Assembly (NCBI GenBank): GCA_903848645.1
Contig: CAINGU010000070.1
Span: 1-38,014 of the forward strand
Length of the DNA stretch: 38,014 nt
Reading direction: 5' to 3'
From: an uncultured cyanobacterium
Lineage (GTDB): Bacteria > Cyanobacteriota > Cyanobacteriia > Cyanobacteriales > Nostocaceae
In this document: piece after piece, positions 7,747 through 16,224 of the stretch
Numbering within the stretch: position 1 is the stretch's first letter
Layout of the letters: the number at the start of each line of letters is the position of its first letter
Notes under the pieces: model-generated
What the model saw: only the letters and a program-made list of their open reading frames with translations
What the model was told of the DNA's origin: nothing
Database searches by the model: none
Translations under genes and position numbers: made by a program

Positions 7747-7888
7747 AGCACTTTCTGGTGTTATGAGGTAAATATATAGCGGGCAAGATGCCCGCACTAC
7801 AAGAGTTTCATAATTCAAGCACTTTCCGGTGTTATGAAGTACATATATAGCGGGCAAGATGCCCGCACTACAAGAGTTTCATAATTCA
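7747..7888. repeat. Two tandem 71-bp repeats with REP hairpin core
   Basis: Units start at 7747 and 7818 with AGCACTTTC and differ at only a few bases. Each contains GCGGGCAagaTGCCCGC, a 7-bp stem, followed by ACTACAAGAGTTTCATAATTC. The same core occurs at 37308-37332 inside the CRISPR locus. It fills most of the gap between the RNase and histidine kinase genes. Confidence 0.88.
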
Positions 7889-7897
7889 AGTATTCGG

Positions 7898-7927
7898 ATT
7901 AACCTACTTTTAACCTAATCTTAATCC
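7898..7927 (+). promoter_or_regulatory. Pho-box-like triple repeat upstream of histidine kinase
   Basis: Three octamers at exact 11-bp spacing: ATTAACCT (7898), TTTAACCT (7909) and CTTAATCC (7920), each separated by 3 bp. This matches the form of the cyanobacterial PHO box (tandem YTTAACCW-like octamers with 3-bp spacers) bound by the PhoB/SphR response regulator. A possible -10 TAGCAT lies at 7945-7950. The downstream gene starts 80 bp after the box. Confidence 0.68.
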
Positions 7928-8007
7928 GTCTCTTTATGCTTCACTAGCATGAAATCTGCTGTATTTTAAAAGAGTGGATTACTGACAGTGGTGAAGGATA
8001 TTGGTGG

Positions 8008-10482
8008 ATGATGTTACCTAAATTAGCTTCCTTATCTGGGACTATATCAAGTATATTGGGGCAAATTGTCGCCTTAATCGGCCTACTTGTCTTAATAGGA
8101 TGGATATTTGATTTAGAAATCCTCAAAAGTGTTTTACCAGGATTGATAACAATGAAGGTAAACACCGCTATGGGTTTTTTGCTTGGTGGAACTTCTTTAT
8201 GGCTGTGTAGTCAACCACGTAAATATCAGCCAATATCCCTGATTTTAGCCGTAATTGTCTTGCTAATAGGGTTGCTAACCATGATTCAGTATGGTTTCAA
8301 TCTGAATTTAGGTATTGATCAACTACTGATTCCAGAAGCTAAAAATACTATATCTACCTCTAGTCCAGGGAGGATGGCACCAAATACAGCATTATGCTTT
8401 TTTTTCCTGGGTTTAGCTCTAATTTTGCGATGGCCAAGTATATTTAGTATTACCCAAAGTTTAGCCCTCAGTAGTTTTTTAATTGCTTTATTAGGGTTAG
8501 TTGGTTATAGTTTTGGCATTGGCACTTTATACTTATATAATTTAGTATCTTTTACTGGCATGGCACTCCATACCAGTATAGCGTTGATATTCCTGAGTTT
8601 AGGGATTTTATTGGCTGATCCTGAAAAAGGCTGGATACAGGTAGTGATGAGTCCTTCTCTTGGTGGTATCACCGCTCGTCGTCTTTTACCTATAATTATC
8701 GGTGTTCCTCTTTTGACTACAGGATTATTTTTATCTATTCACCGCAGCAATTTTCTATCTTTGGAAGTTAGATTTGTGATGAGTGCGATAGTGAATATTG
8801 CCGTATTAGGTGGAGTCCTATGGTGGAATGCCAAAGACTTAAATATTATTGATAAAAAACACCAAGAAAGTCAACAGCAACTTCAGGAATCCTATGAACA
8901 TCTAGAAGTCCGCGTGCAGCAGCGTACCCTCCAGTTAAAGACTGTTAATAATGCGTTAGACAAAAAGCGGAGCAAATTATCTAATTTGATTAATACCCTG
9001 CCAGGAATTGTGTTTTCTCGCAGTCAGGATATTAATTGGTCTGTTGATGACATTAGTGATGGCTGTTTAGCTGTAACTGGTTATAGTAAAGCCGATTTAA
9101 CTAGGGGGACTCATCCCAGTTTCCAAGATTTAATTTTTCCAGAAGATGTAGACAAAATTAGTACGGCTATTCAAAAAGCTATTGCCAAAAATCGGTCTTA
9201 CGAAATAGAATATCGAATTTTTACGAAAAGTGGTCAAGAAAAATGGTTGTGGGAAAAAGGGATTTTGGCTTCCTTCTTTGATGATTCCCAAAGTCTACCA
9301 ATTGAAGGATTCATTATTGATATTACATCCATTAAACAGACAGAAACAGCACTACGTCAGAGTGAAACTAGATTTCGAGAATTAGCTGAAAATATTCATG
9401 AAGTATTTCATATTAACTCCGCTGACATGACTCAGATGTTATATATTAGCCCTGCTTATCAAGAAGTATGGGGCAGAAGTTGTGAAAGCTTATATCAAGA
9501 TCCTTATTCTTGGAGTGAGTCTATACATCCTGATGATTATAATCGGATCACGGCAGCCTTTATGAATCTGATTAAAGGTGAATCCCTAGAAGAAGAATAT
9601 CGAATCTTCCGTCCCAATGGGGAAATTCGCTGGATATTTGCGCGGACTTCCCCTGTTTACAGTCAGTCTGGAGATATATTACGTCATGTGGGTATTGCTG
9701 AAGATATTACCCAACGCAAACAAGCTGAACTGAAAATCCGCCAAATTAATGATGAACTAGAACAGCGTGTACAGCAACGGACTGCGGAGCTTACGGCTGT
9801 TAATAAAGAACTAGAATCATTTTCTTATTCTGTATCCCATGATTTGCGCTCACCTCTGCGCGCTATTGATGGATTTAGTAAAACACTTTTAGATCGCTAT
9901 CAAGAACAACTAGATGATAAGGGTAAGCATTATCTAACACGCATTCGTACTGCTACTGAGCGGATGGGAAGACTGATTGATGATATGTTACAACTTTCAC
10001 GAGTAACTCGGAGTCCAATGGGACGCACCCAAGTTAATTTGAGTGAAATTGCTGAAGAAATTATTCAAGAACTAGGTGAAAGTAACCCAGAAAGGCCAGT
10101 AAAGTGGTTAATTGCCTCTGATTTAATTGTTAGTGGTGATCGTCAACTTTTACGAATTCTCATGGAGAATCTACTTAACAATGCTTGGAAGTTTACATCT
10201 GGTCAACTAGATCCAAAAATTGAATTAAATAGTATAATTTTAGACAAAGATAATGATTCTTGCCTAACTTACTTTGTCCGAGATAATGGAGTTGGATTTG
10301 ATGAAATCTATGCTAATAAACTATTTCAACCTTTTCAACGTCTTCATACTCATGAAGAATTTCCCGGTACGGGTATCGGTTTAGCAACTGTACAAAGAAT
10401 CATTAACCGTCATGGCGGAAATATATGGGCTAAAGGAGTAGTTGGGGAAGGAGCAACTTTTTACTTTACTCTCTATAGTTAA
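8008..10482 (+). CDS. Membrane-bound hybrid-less sensor histidine kinase with two PAS domains
   Basis: 824 residues. The first 270 residues hold about eight hydrophobic helices (MASE-like integral membrane sensor, not assigned to a named family), followed by a coiled coil (about 285-320). Two PAS/PAC domains lie at about 325-455 and 455-580, the first ending near GFIIDITSIKQTE and the second near HVGIAEDITQRKQAE. A second coiled coil leads to the HisKA dimerisation domain with the phospho-acceptor H611 in SYSVSHDLRSPLRAIDGF. The HATPase domain shows an N box (LMENLLNNAWKF), a G1 box (DNGVGFD) and a G2 box (GTGIGLATVQRI). The H-box style is that of the cyanobacterial phytochrome-like kinases that work with Rcp1-type receivers; the next gene is such a receiver. 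The ATG at 8008 is followed by another at 8011. No receiver is fused. The probable Pho box upstream suggests phosphate-dependent expression (inference). Confidence 0.9.
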   Translation: MMLPKLASLSGTISSILGQIVALIGLLVLIGWIFDLEILKSVLPGLITMKVNTAMGFLLGGTSLWLCSQPRKYQPISLILAVIVLLIGLLTMIQYGFNLNLGIDQLLIPEAKNTISTSSPGRMAPNTALCFFFLGLALILRWPSIFSITQSLALSSFLIALLGLVGYSFGIGTLYLYNLVSFTGMALHTSIALIFLSLGILLADPEKGWIQVVMSPSLGGITARRLLPIIIGVPLLTTGLFLSIHRSNFLSLEVRFVMSAIVNIAVLGGVLWWNAKDLNIIDKKHQESQQQLQESYEHLEVRVQQRTLQLKTVNNALDKKRSKLSNLINTLPGIVFSRSQDINWSVDDISDGCLAVTGYSKADLTRGTHPSFQDLIFPEDVDKISTAIQKAIAKNRSYEIEYRIFTKSGQEKWLWEKGILASFFDDSQSLPIEGFIIDITSIKQTETALRQSETRFRELAENIHEVFHINSADMTQMLYISPAYQEVWGRSCESLYQDPYSWSESIHPDDYNRITAAFMNLIKGESLEEEYRIFRPNGEIRWIFARTSPVYSQSGDILRHVGIAEDITQRKQAELKIRQINDELEQRVQQRTAELTAVNKELESFSYSVSHDLRSPLRAIDGFSKTLLDRYQEQLDDKGKHYLTRIRTATERMGRLIDDMLQLSRVTRSPMGRTQVNLSEIAEEIIQELGESNPERPVKWLIASDLIVSGDRQLLRILMENLLNNAWKFTSGQLDPKIELNSIILDKDNDSCLTYFVRDNGVGFDEIYANKLFQPFQRLHTHEEFPGTGIGLATVQRIINRHGGNIWAKGVVGEGATFYFTLYS

Positions 10483-10527
10483 ACTTCATTTTTTAACCTC
10501 AAAATTATCAATATCTTGCCCACCAAT

Positions 10528-10962
10528 ATGACTCAAACACAGACAATATTAATTGTTGAGGATAATCCTGATGATCTAGAATTGACACTATTGGCATTTG
10601 AGCAAACTGAACTGGAAGCAAATATTATTATTGCTAGAGACGGTGTGGAAGCAATCAACTATTTTTTATCACAAAATCAGATATCAACACCTCTACCTGA
10701 CCTAATTCTGTTAGACTTACAAATGCCCCGACTAAATGGTTTAGACTTGATTCGGGAAATTCGGGCTAATCCTCGGACTAAGTTGTTACCTATTGTGATT
10801 TTGACGACCTCTTACGAAGAGAGTGATCGTCTACAAGGCTATAGTTTAGGTTGTAATAGCTATATTCGCAAACCAGTGAATTATAGCGAGTTTGTGAATG
10901 TTATGAAACAACTAGCAATGTATTGGTTGGTTCTTAACAATCCTCCTCCTCTTACCTCCTAA
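10528..10962 (+). CDS. Single-domain response regulator (Rcp1 type)
   Basis: A receiver domain and nothing else. The frame is open from a TTG at 10516, but the ATG at 10528 (MTQTQTILIVEDNPDD) is preferred, giving 144 residues. The acidic pocket is in VEDNPDD, the phospho-acceptor Asp in ILLDLQMPRLNG, the Thr/Ser switch in ILTTSYEESD and the conserved Lys in YIRKPV. Single-domain receivers of this form (long N-terminal ED, RKPV motif, about 145 aa) are partners of phytochrome-like histidine kinases, so it is probably phosphorylated by the kinase encoded 46 bp upstream. Its output must be another protein; the next gene product is a candidate only by position. Confidence 0.92.
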   Translation: MTQTQTILIVEDNPDDLELTLLAFEQTELEANIIIARDGVEAINYFLSQNQISTPLPDLILLDLQMPRLNGLDLIREIRANPRTKLLPIVILTTSYEESDRLQGYSLGCNSYIRKPVNYSEFVNVMKQLAMYWLVLNNPPPLTS

Positions 10963-10972
10963 CCAGGTGTTT

Positions 10973-12712
10973 ATGAATAATCAAATTAGAGTCTTAATTG
11001 CTGAAGACAATGTAGATGATGCTGAGTTGCTAGTCTTAGAATTGGAATCTGCAAATTATGATGTAGTTTATCAGATAGTTGATACTCCCGAAGCCATGTC
11101 AACTGCTCTGAAAATTCAAGCATGGGATGTAATTTTAACTGATTATTCTATGCCTCATTTTAGTGCGATCGCTGCCCTAAATTTAGTCAAAGAACTGGGA
11201 TTAGATACTCCTTTTATCGTAGTATCGGGTTCAATTGGTGAAGAAACAGCGGTTGAATTGATGAGAAATGGCGCTCATGATTATTTACTCAAGTGCAATT
11301 TAACCAGACTAATTCCAGCAATTAAAAGGGAATTACGAGAAGCAAAAATGCGTCATGAACATAACCAGGCTTTAGAGAAAATCAAAATCTTAGCATTTGC
11401 AGATGAATTAACAGGCTTACCTAATCGTAATGCTTTATTAAAAGTTTTACAAATGCACATTAATAATGCTAATCATGATCCTCATCAATTTGCAGTTTTA
11501 TTTTTAGATATTGATCAGTATCGCAATATTAAATATGGTTTTGGACATATCAAAAGTGAGGAATTGCTCATTGAGATTGCCCACCGTCTCAAAACTACTT
11601 TATCTGCTCATGATTATTTAGCAAGAGTAGGAAAAGATGAGTTTATACTATTAGTAGGTAATACTAATAATCTAGATAACATAGAAGTAAAAGCAACGGA
11701 AATTCATGATTTGCTTGATCCTCCTTTTAATTTAGAAGGCTTTGTTACCTATAGCTCAATTACCATTGGTATAGTAGAATCTAGTATTGGCTTTACAGAA
11801 GCAGAGGAATTTTTACGAGCAGCAGAAATAGCTAACTATAATGCCAAGGAAAAAGGATTACACTCATATTCAACTGTGATCTACACTCAGAATATGCAAA
11901 CTGAAATTCTAGAGCATTTAAATATAGAAAATCAACTTCGTCAGGCAATTTTTCATCAAGAATTACAGATATTTTATCAACCTATAGTTTGCCTCAATTC
12001 TCATCAAGTAGTTGGCTTTGAAGCTTTGATTCGCTGGCACCACCCCCAGAGAGGTTGGATTTCACCCGCAGATTTTATTCCCCTAGCAGAACAAACAGGA
12101 TTGATTATTCCTTTGGGACAATGGATTTTAGAAACAGTCTGCAAACAGATTAAAATATGGGAAACTCAGTTAATGGATCATTTACCACTGAGTCTGTCAG
12201 TTAATTTATCTAGTGTGCAGTTAAATGAACCAGAATTAGTACCAAGAATAATTGATCTTCATCAATTTTTAGATCAGCATAAAGTCCAGTTGAAGTTAGA
12301 AATTACCGAAAGTAGACTGATGAAAAATACAGCTAAAATTATTGCCAGTTTAGGACAACTAAGAACCGCTGGTATTAAAATTAGTATGGATGATTTTGGA
12401 ACTGGTTATTCTTCTCTTTCATATTTACAATATCTACCAATTGATACTTTAAAAATTGATCGTTCCTTTGTTTCCAAAATAGCAGCTAATCAAGAAGCTT
12501 GGGGAATTATTCAAGCAATTATTACCTTAGCGCATACACTAAATTTAGATGTTGTTGCTGAAGGTGTGGAAACGGTACAACAAATGAAATATTTGCAATC
12601 TCTAGACTGTAATTATGGGCAAGGTTATCTATTTTCTCCACCTATACCAGCTTATTTAGTTCAAAACTGGCTTGAATCCTATTTAGAGAAATCATGCACA
12701 GTGAATAAGTAA
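10973..12712 (+). CDS. Receiver-GGDEF-EAL protein (cyclic-di-GMP enzyme)
   Basis: 579 residues from the ATG at 10973, which has AGGTG four to five bases upstream; a GTG at 10967 is a weaker start. The receiver covers about 5-125, with phospho-acceptor Asp in ILTDYSMPHF. The GGDEF domain (about 135-305) starts at ADELTGLPNRNALL, but its active loop reads VGKDEF instead of GGDEF, so cyclase activity is doubtful. The EAL domain (about 318-570) is intact: FEALIRW, NLSSVQL, LEITES, MDDFGTGYSSLSYL, LKIDRSFV and AEGVET carry the metal and substrate residues. The protein is therefore probably a phosphodiesterase of cyclic-di-GMP gated by phosphorylation, with the GGDEF part possibly binding GTP. It is the third gene of the operon, 10 bp after the receiver gene. 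Confidence 0.92.
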   Translation: MNNQIRVLIAEDNVDDAELLVLELESANYDVVYQIVDTPEAMSTALKIQAWDVILTDYSMPHFSAIAALNLVKELGLDTPFIVVSGSIGEETAVELMRNGAHDYLLKCNLTRLIPAIKRELREAKMRHEHNQALEKIKILAFADELTGLPNRNALLKVLQMHINNANHDPHQFAVLFLDIDQYRNIKYGFGHIKSEELLIEIAHRLKTTLSAHDYLARVGKDEFILLVGNTNNLDNIEVKATEIHDLLDPPFNLEGFVTYSSITIGIVESSIGFTEAEEFLRAAEIANYNAKEKGLHSYSTVIYTQNMQTEILEHLNIENQLRQAIFHQELQIFYQPIVCLNSHQVVGFEALIRWHHPQRGWISPADFIPLAEQTGLIIPLGQWILETVCKQIKIWETQLMDHLPLSLSVNLSSVQLNEPELVPRIIDLHQFLDQHKVQLKLEITESRLMKNTAKIIASLGQLRTAGIKISMDDFGTGYSSLSYLQYLPIDTLKIDRSFVSKIAANQEAWGIIQAIITLAHTLNLDVVAEGVETVQQMKYLQSLDCNYGQGYLFSPPIPAYLVQNWLESYLEKSCTVNK

Positions 12713-12754
12713 TGTAACTGACGCAATTGGCAATACAGCAGGATTCAGAAGTAG

Positions 12755-12773
12755 GGGCGCAGGGCCTGCGCCC
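12755..12773. repeat. GC-rich REP hairpin
   Basis: GGGCGCAGG and CCTGCGCCC pair across a single G. It stands out from AT-rich flanks and may help end transcription of the upstream operon. It is a common style of cyanobacterial intergenic repeat. Confidence 0.65.
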
Positions 12774-12818
12774 AGAAATCTACATTACTTAACATCTTCC
12801 AGATATTATTTATCATTG

Positions 12819-12932
12819 CTATAGGAATCATAAATGATATTTGATAGCTTGCGTGGCGTAGCCATAAAATTTTAAGTAGTGTAGGCAATGCCCACCAAAA
12901 CACCCTACGGTGGGCATTGCCCACCCTACGTA
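12819..12932. repeat. Dispersed REP/MITE-like element, copy 2 (inverted)
   Basis: Inverted copy of 2725-2843: it starts CTATAGGAATCATAAATGAT, contains GCTTGCGTGGCGTAGCCA and ends with two GGTGGGCATTGCC-type hairpin units, one of them partly eroded (GTAGGCAATGCCCACC). Outside it the 378-bp gap before the protease gene holds only the REP hairpin at 12755 and AT-rich DNA. Confidence 0.8.
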
Positions 12933-13090
12933 TATTTCAAAAATCAAATATTAGTCCTATATACTTACGTAAGTAGCAATCAAGAAAATGTGATATGCTA
13001 ATATTAACTTTAAATTCTTAAATAATAATATTGATGTTGCCTTTAAATATTTCTACACCTCTCAAGTCATAATTATTAGGAAAGTAGGGA

Positions 13091-15958
13091 ATGAATAAAT
13101 TTACTTTATCTATCATTTTGTTTAATAGTCTATTTGTTTCAGTAGAAACTGCTAACGCTCAATTATTAACAAATAATCACCACAATTCAGATATAAATAT
13201 AGAGAGAAAGAACGCTGAAGTGGATGGAATTTCTCAACAATTAAAATTACCATCTTCAAAGATAGCAGTTATTGATCATAATAATCAGGTACAAAAACAA
13301 AATTTTGTTTGGGTATATAAAGATTTAAAGCAAGTAGGGAAACAACCATTTCTCCAAGTTAATAAAGAAACTAATAATCCCAAGCCCAAACCTGAATCTA
13401 ATTCTAGATCACCGAAAGAAGATGAATTAGAAGATTTTGCAGAAGTTACCAAAGATACTCAAAAATCAGAGGGGATCTTTACCATTTATCGCTATAAAAA
13501 TAAAAAGAAAATATATTTAGAAATTAAACCAGAACAACTCCAAAAAAACTTTCTAGCAACCTCTACCTTAGAATCAGGAATTGGTGAAAAAGGTATTTAT
13601 AGTGGAATGCCATTACAAGATTTTTTATTCTATTTCCAAAAAGTAGATAATCAATTGCAATTTGTGGTTCGTAATGTCAATTTCCGGACTCGGGAAGGAG
13701 ATCCCCAAGCCAGATCCGTAGCGAGATCATTTAGTGATTCTGTTCTTTATACTATTCCCATTAAGAGTATTCATTCACAACGCAAAACCATTCTTATTGA
13801 TTTAGGTGATTTACTACTAACAGATTTAGCCGGATTATCTACTAATTTAGAATTAGCTGCCAGTCCAGAACAGGGTTATCTTGGTAATGCGAAAGTATTT
13901 CCCAGTAATTTAGAACTTGAAGCGATTTTCAACTTTGCTAATGGTGGTAGTAAAGAAGCTCAAAAATTTGGTGCATTACCCGATAGTCGCGGCTTTACCT
14001 TAAAAGTGCATTATAGTCTATCGGAATTACCACAAAGTAAATATCAACCTCGATTAGCTGATGAACGAGTAGGTTATTTTGTCACAGCTTATCAAGATTT
14101 ATCTAAAGATGAACGAAGAGATCCTTTTGTTCGTTATATTAATCGCTGGAATTTAGAAAAACAAGATCCTACAGCCGCAATTTCTCCACCGAAAAAGCCC
14201 ATTGTTTTTTGGATTGATAATGCTGTGCCTCTAGAATATCGTGATGCTATCAAAGAGGGGATTCTGATGTGGAATCAAGCATTTTTGAAAGCGGGATTTA
14301 AGGATGCTATTCAAGTGCAACAAATGCCTGATAATGCTACCTGGGAATCAGCAGATATTCGCTATAATACCATCCGTTGGATTAACACGGTAGATGGTTT
14401 TTTTGCCATGGGTCCATCCCGTGTTAATCCTTTGACTGGGGAAATTTTGGATGCACATATTCTAGTTGATGGTAGTTTTGTCCGCTTATTAAAAAACGAT
14501 TATCGGCAAATGGTGCAACCTCAGAACACACAAACTCATACTTCTTTATCAGCATTAATAGAAAATGGTCGTTTGTGTGGCCAAGGTAATCAAAAATCTC
14601 CTAAATCATTAGGCAATTTGTCTAAACTAGCGACAGATTATGATTTATGCTATGGAATAGAAGCATCTAATCAACTTGCTTTTGGTTCTTTGGCAATGTC
14701 AATGTTAGGAAATACTACACCAACTCCAGAGCAAGTAAAAGATTATATTCACCAATATTTACGTTTAATTATTGCCCATGAAGTTGGACATACTTTAGGT
14801 TTGCGTCATAATTTCCGTGGTAGTACCCTCCTCTCACCAGAGGATATGAATAATCCAGAAATTACCCGCACTAAAGGATTAACAACATCTGTTATGGATT
14901 ATCTTCCTCCAAATATTGCCCCTGATGGGACAAAGCAAGGAGATTATTTTCCCCGCATGGTGGGACCTTATGATGAATGGGCAATTGAGTATGGTTATAC
15001 TCCTAGTCAAGCAACAACTACCCTGGGAGAAAAGTCGTTTTTAGCGACAATTGCGGGAAAATCTTACCAACGAGAATTGAGTTATTCTCCTGATGAGGAT
15101 GTATCTAACAGTGATCCAACTGTAAATCCTTGGGATCATAGCAGTAATGTATTGGTTTATTCTCAGTCACAATTAGCTAATGCGCGGCGGATGTGGGAAC
15201 GACTAAATAAGGGATATTCCATAGATGCAGAGAATTCCAGCGATGTAGAAGAGCGTTTCAATACCATCTTAAGAAATTATTTGCAAAATTTATATTATAT
15301 CAGTAAATACATTGGTGGCCAGTCTTTTTACCGAGTTAAACCAAATGATACTAAAGGACAATTACCATTTGTTCCTGTGCCGCTAGAACAACAGCGACAA
15401 GCATTGATGACAATGCAAAAGTATGTTTTTGCGGAAGATGCTTTGAAATTTCCTCCAGAATTACTGAATAAGTTAGTACCTTCGAGGTGGCTACATTGGG
15501 GGACTAATATTCAAGTCGGACGGTTAGATTATCCGATTCATGATTTAGTGTTGTTGGTGCAGACTGCGGTTTTACGGGATTTATTGGCAAGCGATCGCTT
15601 AACTCGGATTAAGGATCTAGAATTAAAAAGTGAATCAGGAAAAGCCCTGACATTACCAGAACTATTTGATACTTTACAAACTGGGATTTGGTCAGAAGTT
15701 TTGCAACCTAAAGGCAAATTAAAAATTTCCAGTCTGCGAAGAGGTTTACAACGGGAATATCTGAATGTACTAATGGGAATGGTGTTGCGAAAAGAAGCTG
15801 CTCCCGAAGATGCACGCACCTTAGCTTGGTATAAACTCAAGCAGTTAAATAGTAAATTAAAACGGGTAAATTCTGAAGATGAATATACTCAAGCTTTCTT
15901 ACTAGAAACACGCGATCGCATTGAAAAAACCTTGAATGCACCATTGGTAGGGAATTAA
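13091..15958 (+). CDS. Large secreted zinc-dependent metalloprotease (DUF5117/DUF4953 type)
   Basis: 955 residues. The N-terminus MNKFTLSIILFNSLFVSVET followed by ANAQ looks like a Sec signal peptide with cleavage after ANA. The middle (about 130-400) resembles the DUF5118/DUF5117 region of bacterial zinc-dependent metalloproteases, with an EGIFTIYRYKNKKKIYLEI strand region. The catalytic site HEVGHTLGLRH is at 563-573: H563, E564, H567 and the third ligand H573 in the metzincin spacing HExxHxxGxxH. A Met-turn candidate (SVMDYLPPN) follows about 30 residues later. The C-terminal 300 residues match the family's helical DUF4953 portion (recognised by overall pattern). It is likely exported to the periplasm or outside; its substrate is unknown. 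It stands alone, flanked by repeats. Confidence 0.88.
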   Translation: MNKFTLSIILFNSLFVSVETANAQLLTNNHHNSDINIERKNAEVDGISQQLKLPSSKIAVIDHNNQVQKQNFVWVYKDLKQVGKQPFLQVNKETNNPKPKPESNSRSPKEDELEDFAEVTKDTQKSEGIFTIYRYKNKKKIYLEIKPEQLQKNFLATSTLESGIGEKGIYSGMPLQDFLFYFQKVDNQLQFVVRNVNFRTREGDPQARSVARSFSDSVLYTIPIKSIHSQRKTILIDLGDLLLTDLAGLSTNLELAASPEQGYLGNAKVFPSNLELEAIFNFANGGSKEAQKFGALPDSRGFTLKVHYSLSELPQSKYQPRLADERVGYFVTAYQDLSKDERRDPFVRYINRWNLEKQDPTAAISPPKKPIVFWIDNAVPLEYRDAIKEGILMWNQAFLKAGFKDAIQVQQMPDNATWESADIRYNTIRWINTVDGFFAMGPSRVNPLTGEILDAHILVDGSFVRLLKNDYRQMVQPQNTQTHTSLSALIENGRLCGQGNQKSPKSLGNLSKLATDYDLCYGIEASNQLAFGSLAMSMLGNTTPTPEQVKDYIHQYLRLIIAHEVGHTLGLRHNFRGSTLLSPEDMNNPEITRTKGLTTSVMDYLPPNIAPDGTKQGDYFPRMVGPYDEWAIEYGYTPSQATTTLGEKSFLATIAGKSYQRELSYSPDEDVSNSDPTVNPWDHSSNVLVYSQSQLANARRMWERLNKGYSIDAENSSDVEERFNTILRNYLQNLYYISKYIGGQSFYRVKPNDTKGQLPFVPVPLEQQRQALMTMQKYVFAEDALKFPPELLNKLVPSRWLHWGTNIQVGRLDYPIHDLVLLVQTAVLRDLLASDRLTRIKDLELKSESGKALTLPELFDTLQTGIWSEVLQPKGKLKISSLRRGLQREYLNVLMGMVLRKEAAPEDARTLAWYKLKQLNSKLKRVNSEDEYTQAFLLETRDRIEKTLNAPLVGN

Positions 15959-16159
15959 TCTCCTACATTGAAGATGAGATGGAAATAATGACAGTGTTTT
16001 TTTCGTGCTACGCATCTTTTAAAAACATCTTTTTTTTTGACTGAAGCTCTAAACTGGTGCAAATGAGTGTTTCTTATCTGTTCCCTTTTTTTGTAAAAAC
16101 AATCCTTTCAGAAGTGGGATATAGACTTTTGCAAAATTACGAACAACCGATAATTGTAA

Positions 16160-16180
16160 GGGTTTAGCACTGCTAAACCC
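16160..16180. repeat. 9-bp stem-loop between convergent genes
   Basis: GGGTTTAGC and GCTAAACCC pair perfectly across ACT. It sits between the convergent protease and R3H ATPase genes and could serve as a bidirectional stop, though no T-run follows. The rest of the 266-bp gap shows no gene. Confidence 0.6.
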
Positions 16181-16224
16181 CTACCTAAAGAATCAAATAA
16201 TTAAGCTGTGTTGAGTATAAGAAC

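Noticed and set aside
15538-15840. Minus-strand 100-codon frame opposite the metalloprotease
   Set aside because: A shadow of a well-supported gene; no ribosome-binding site or known motif.
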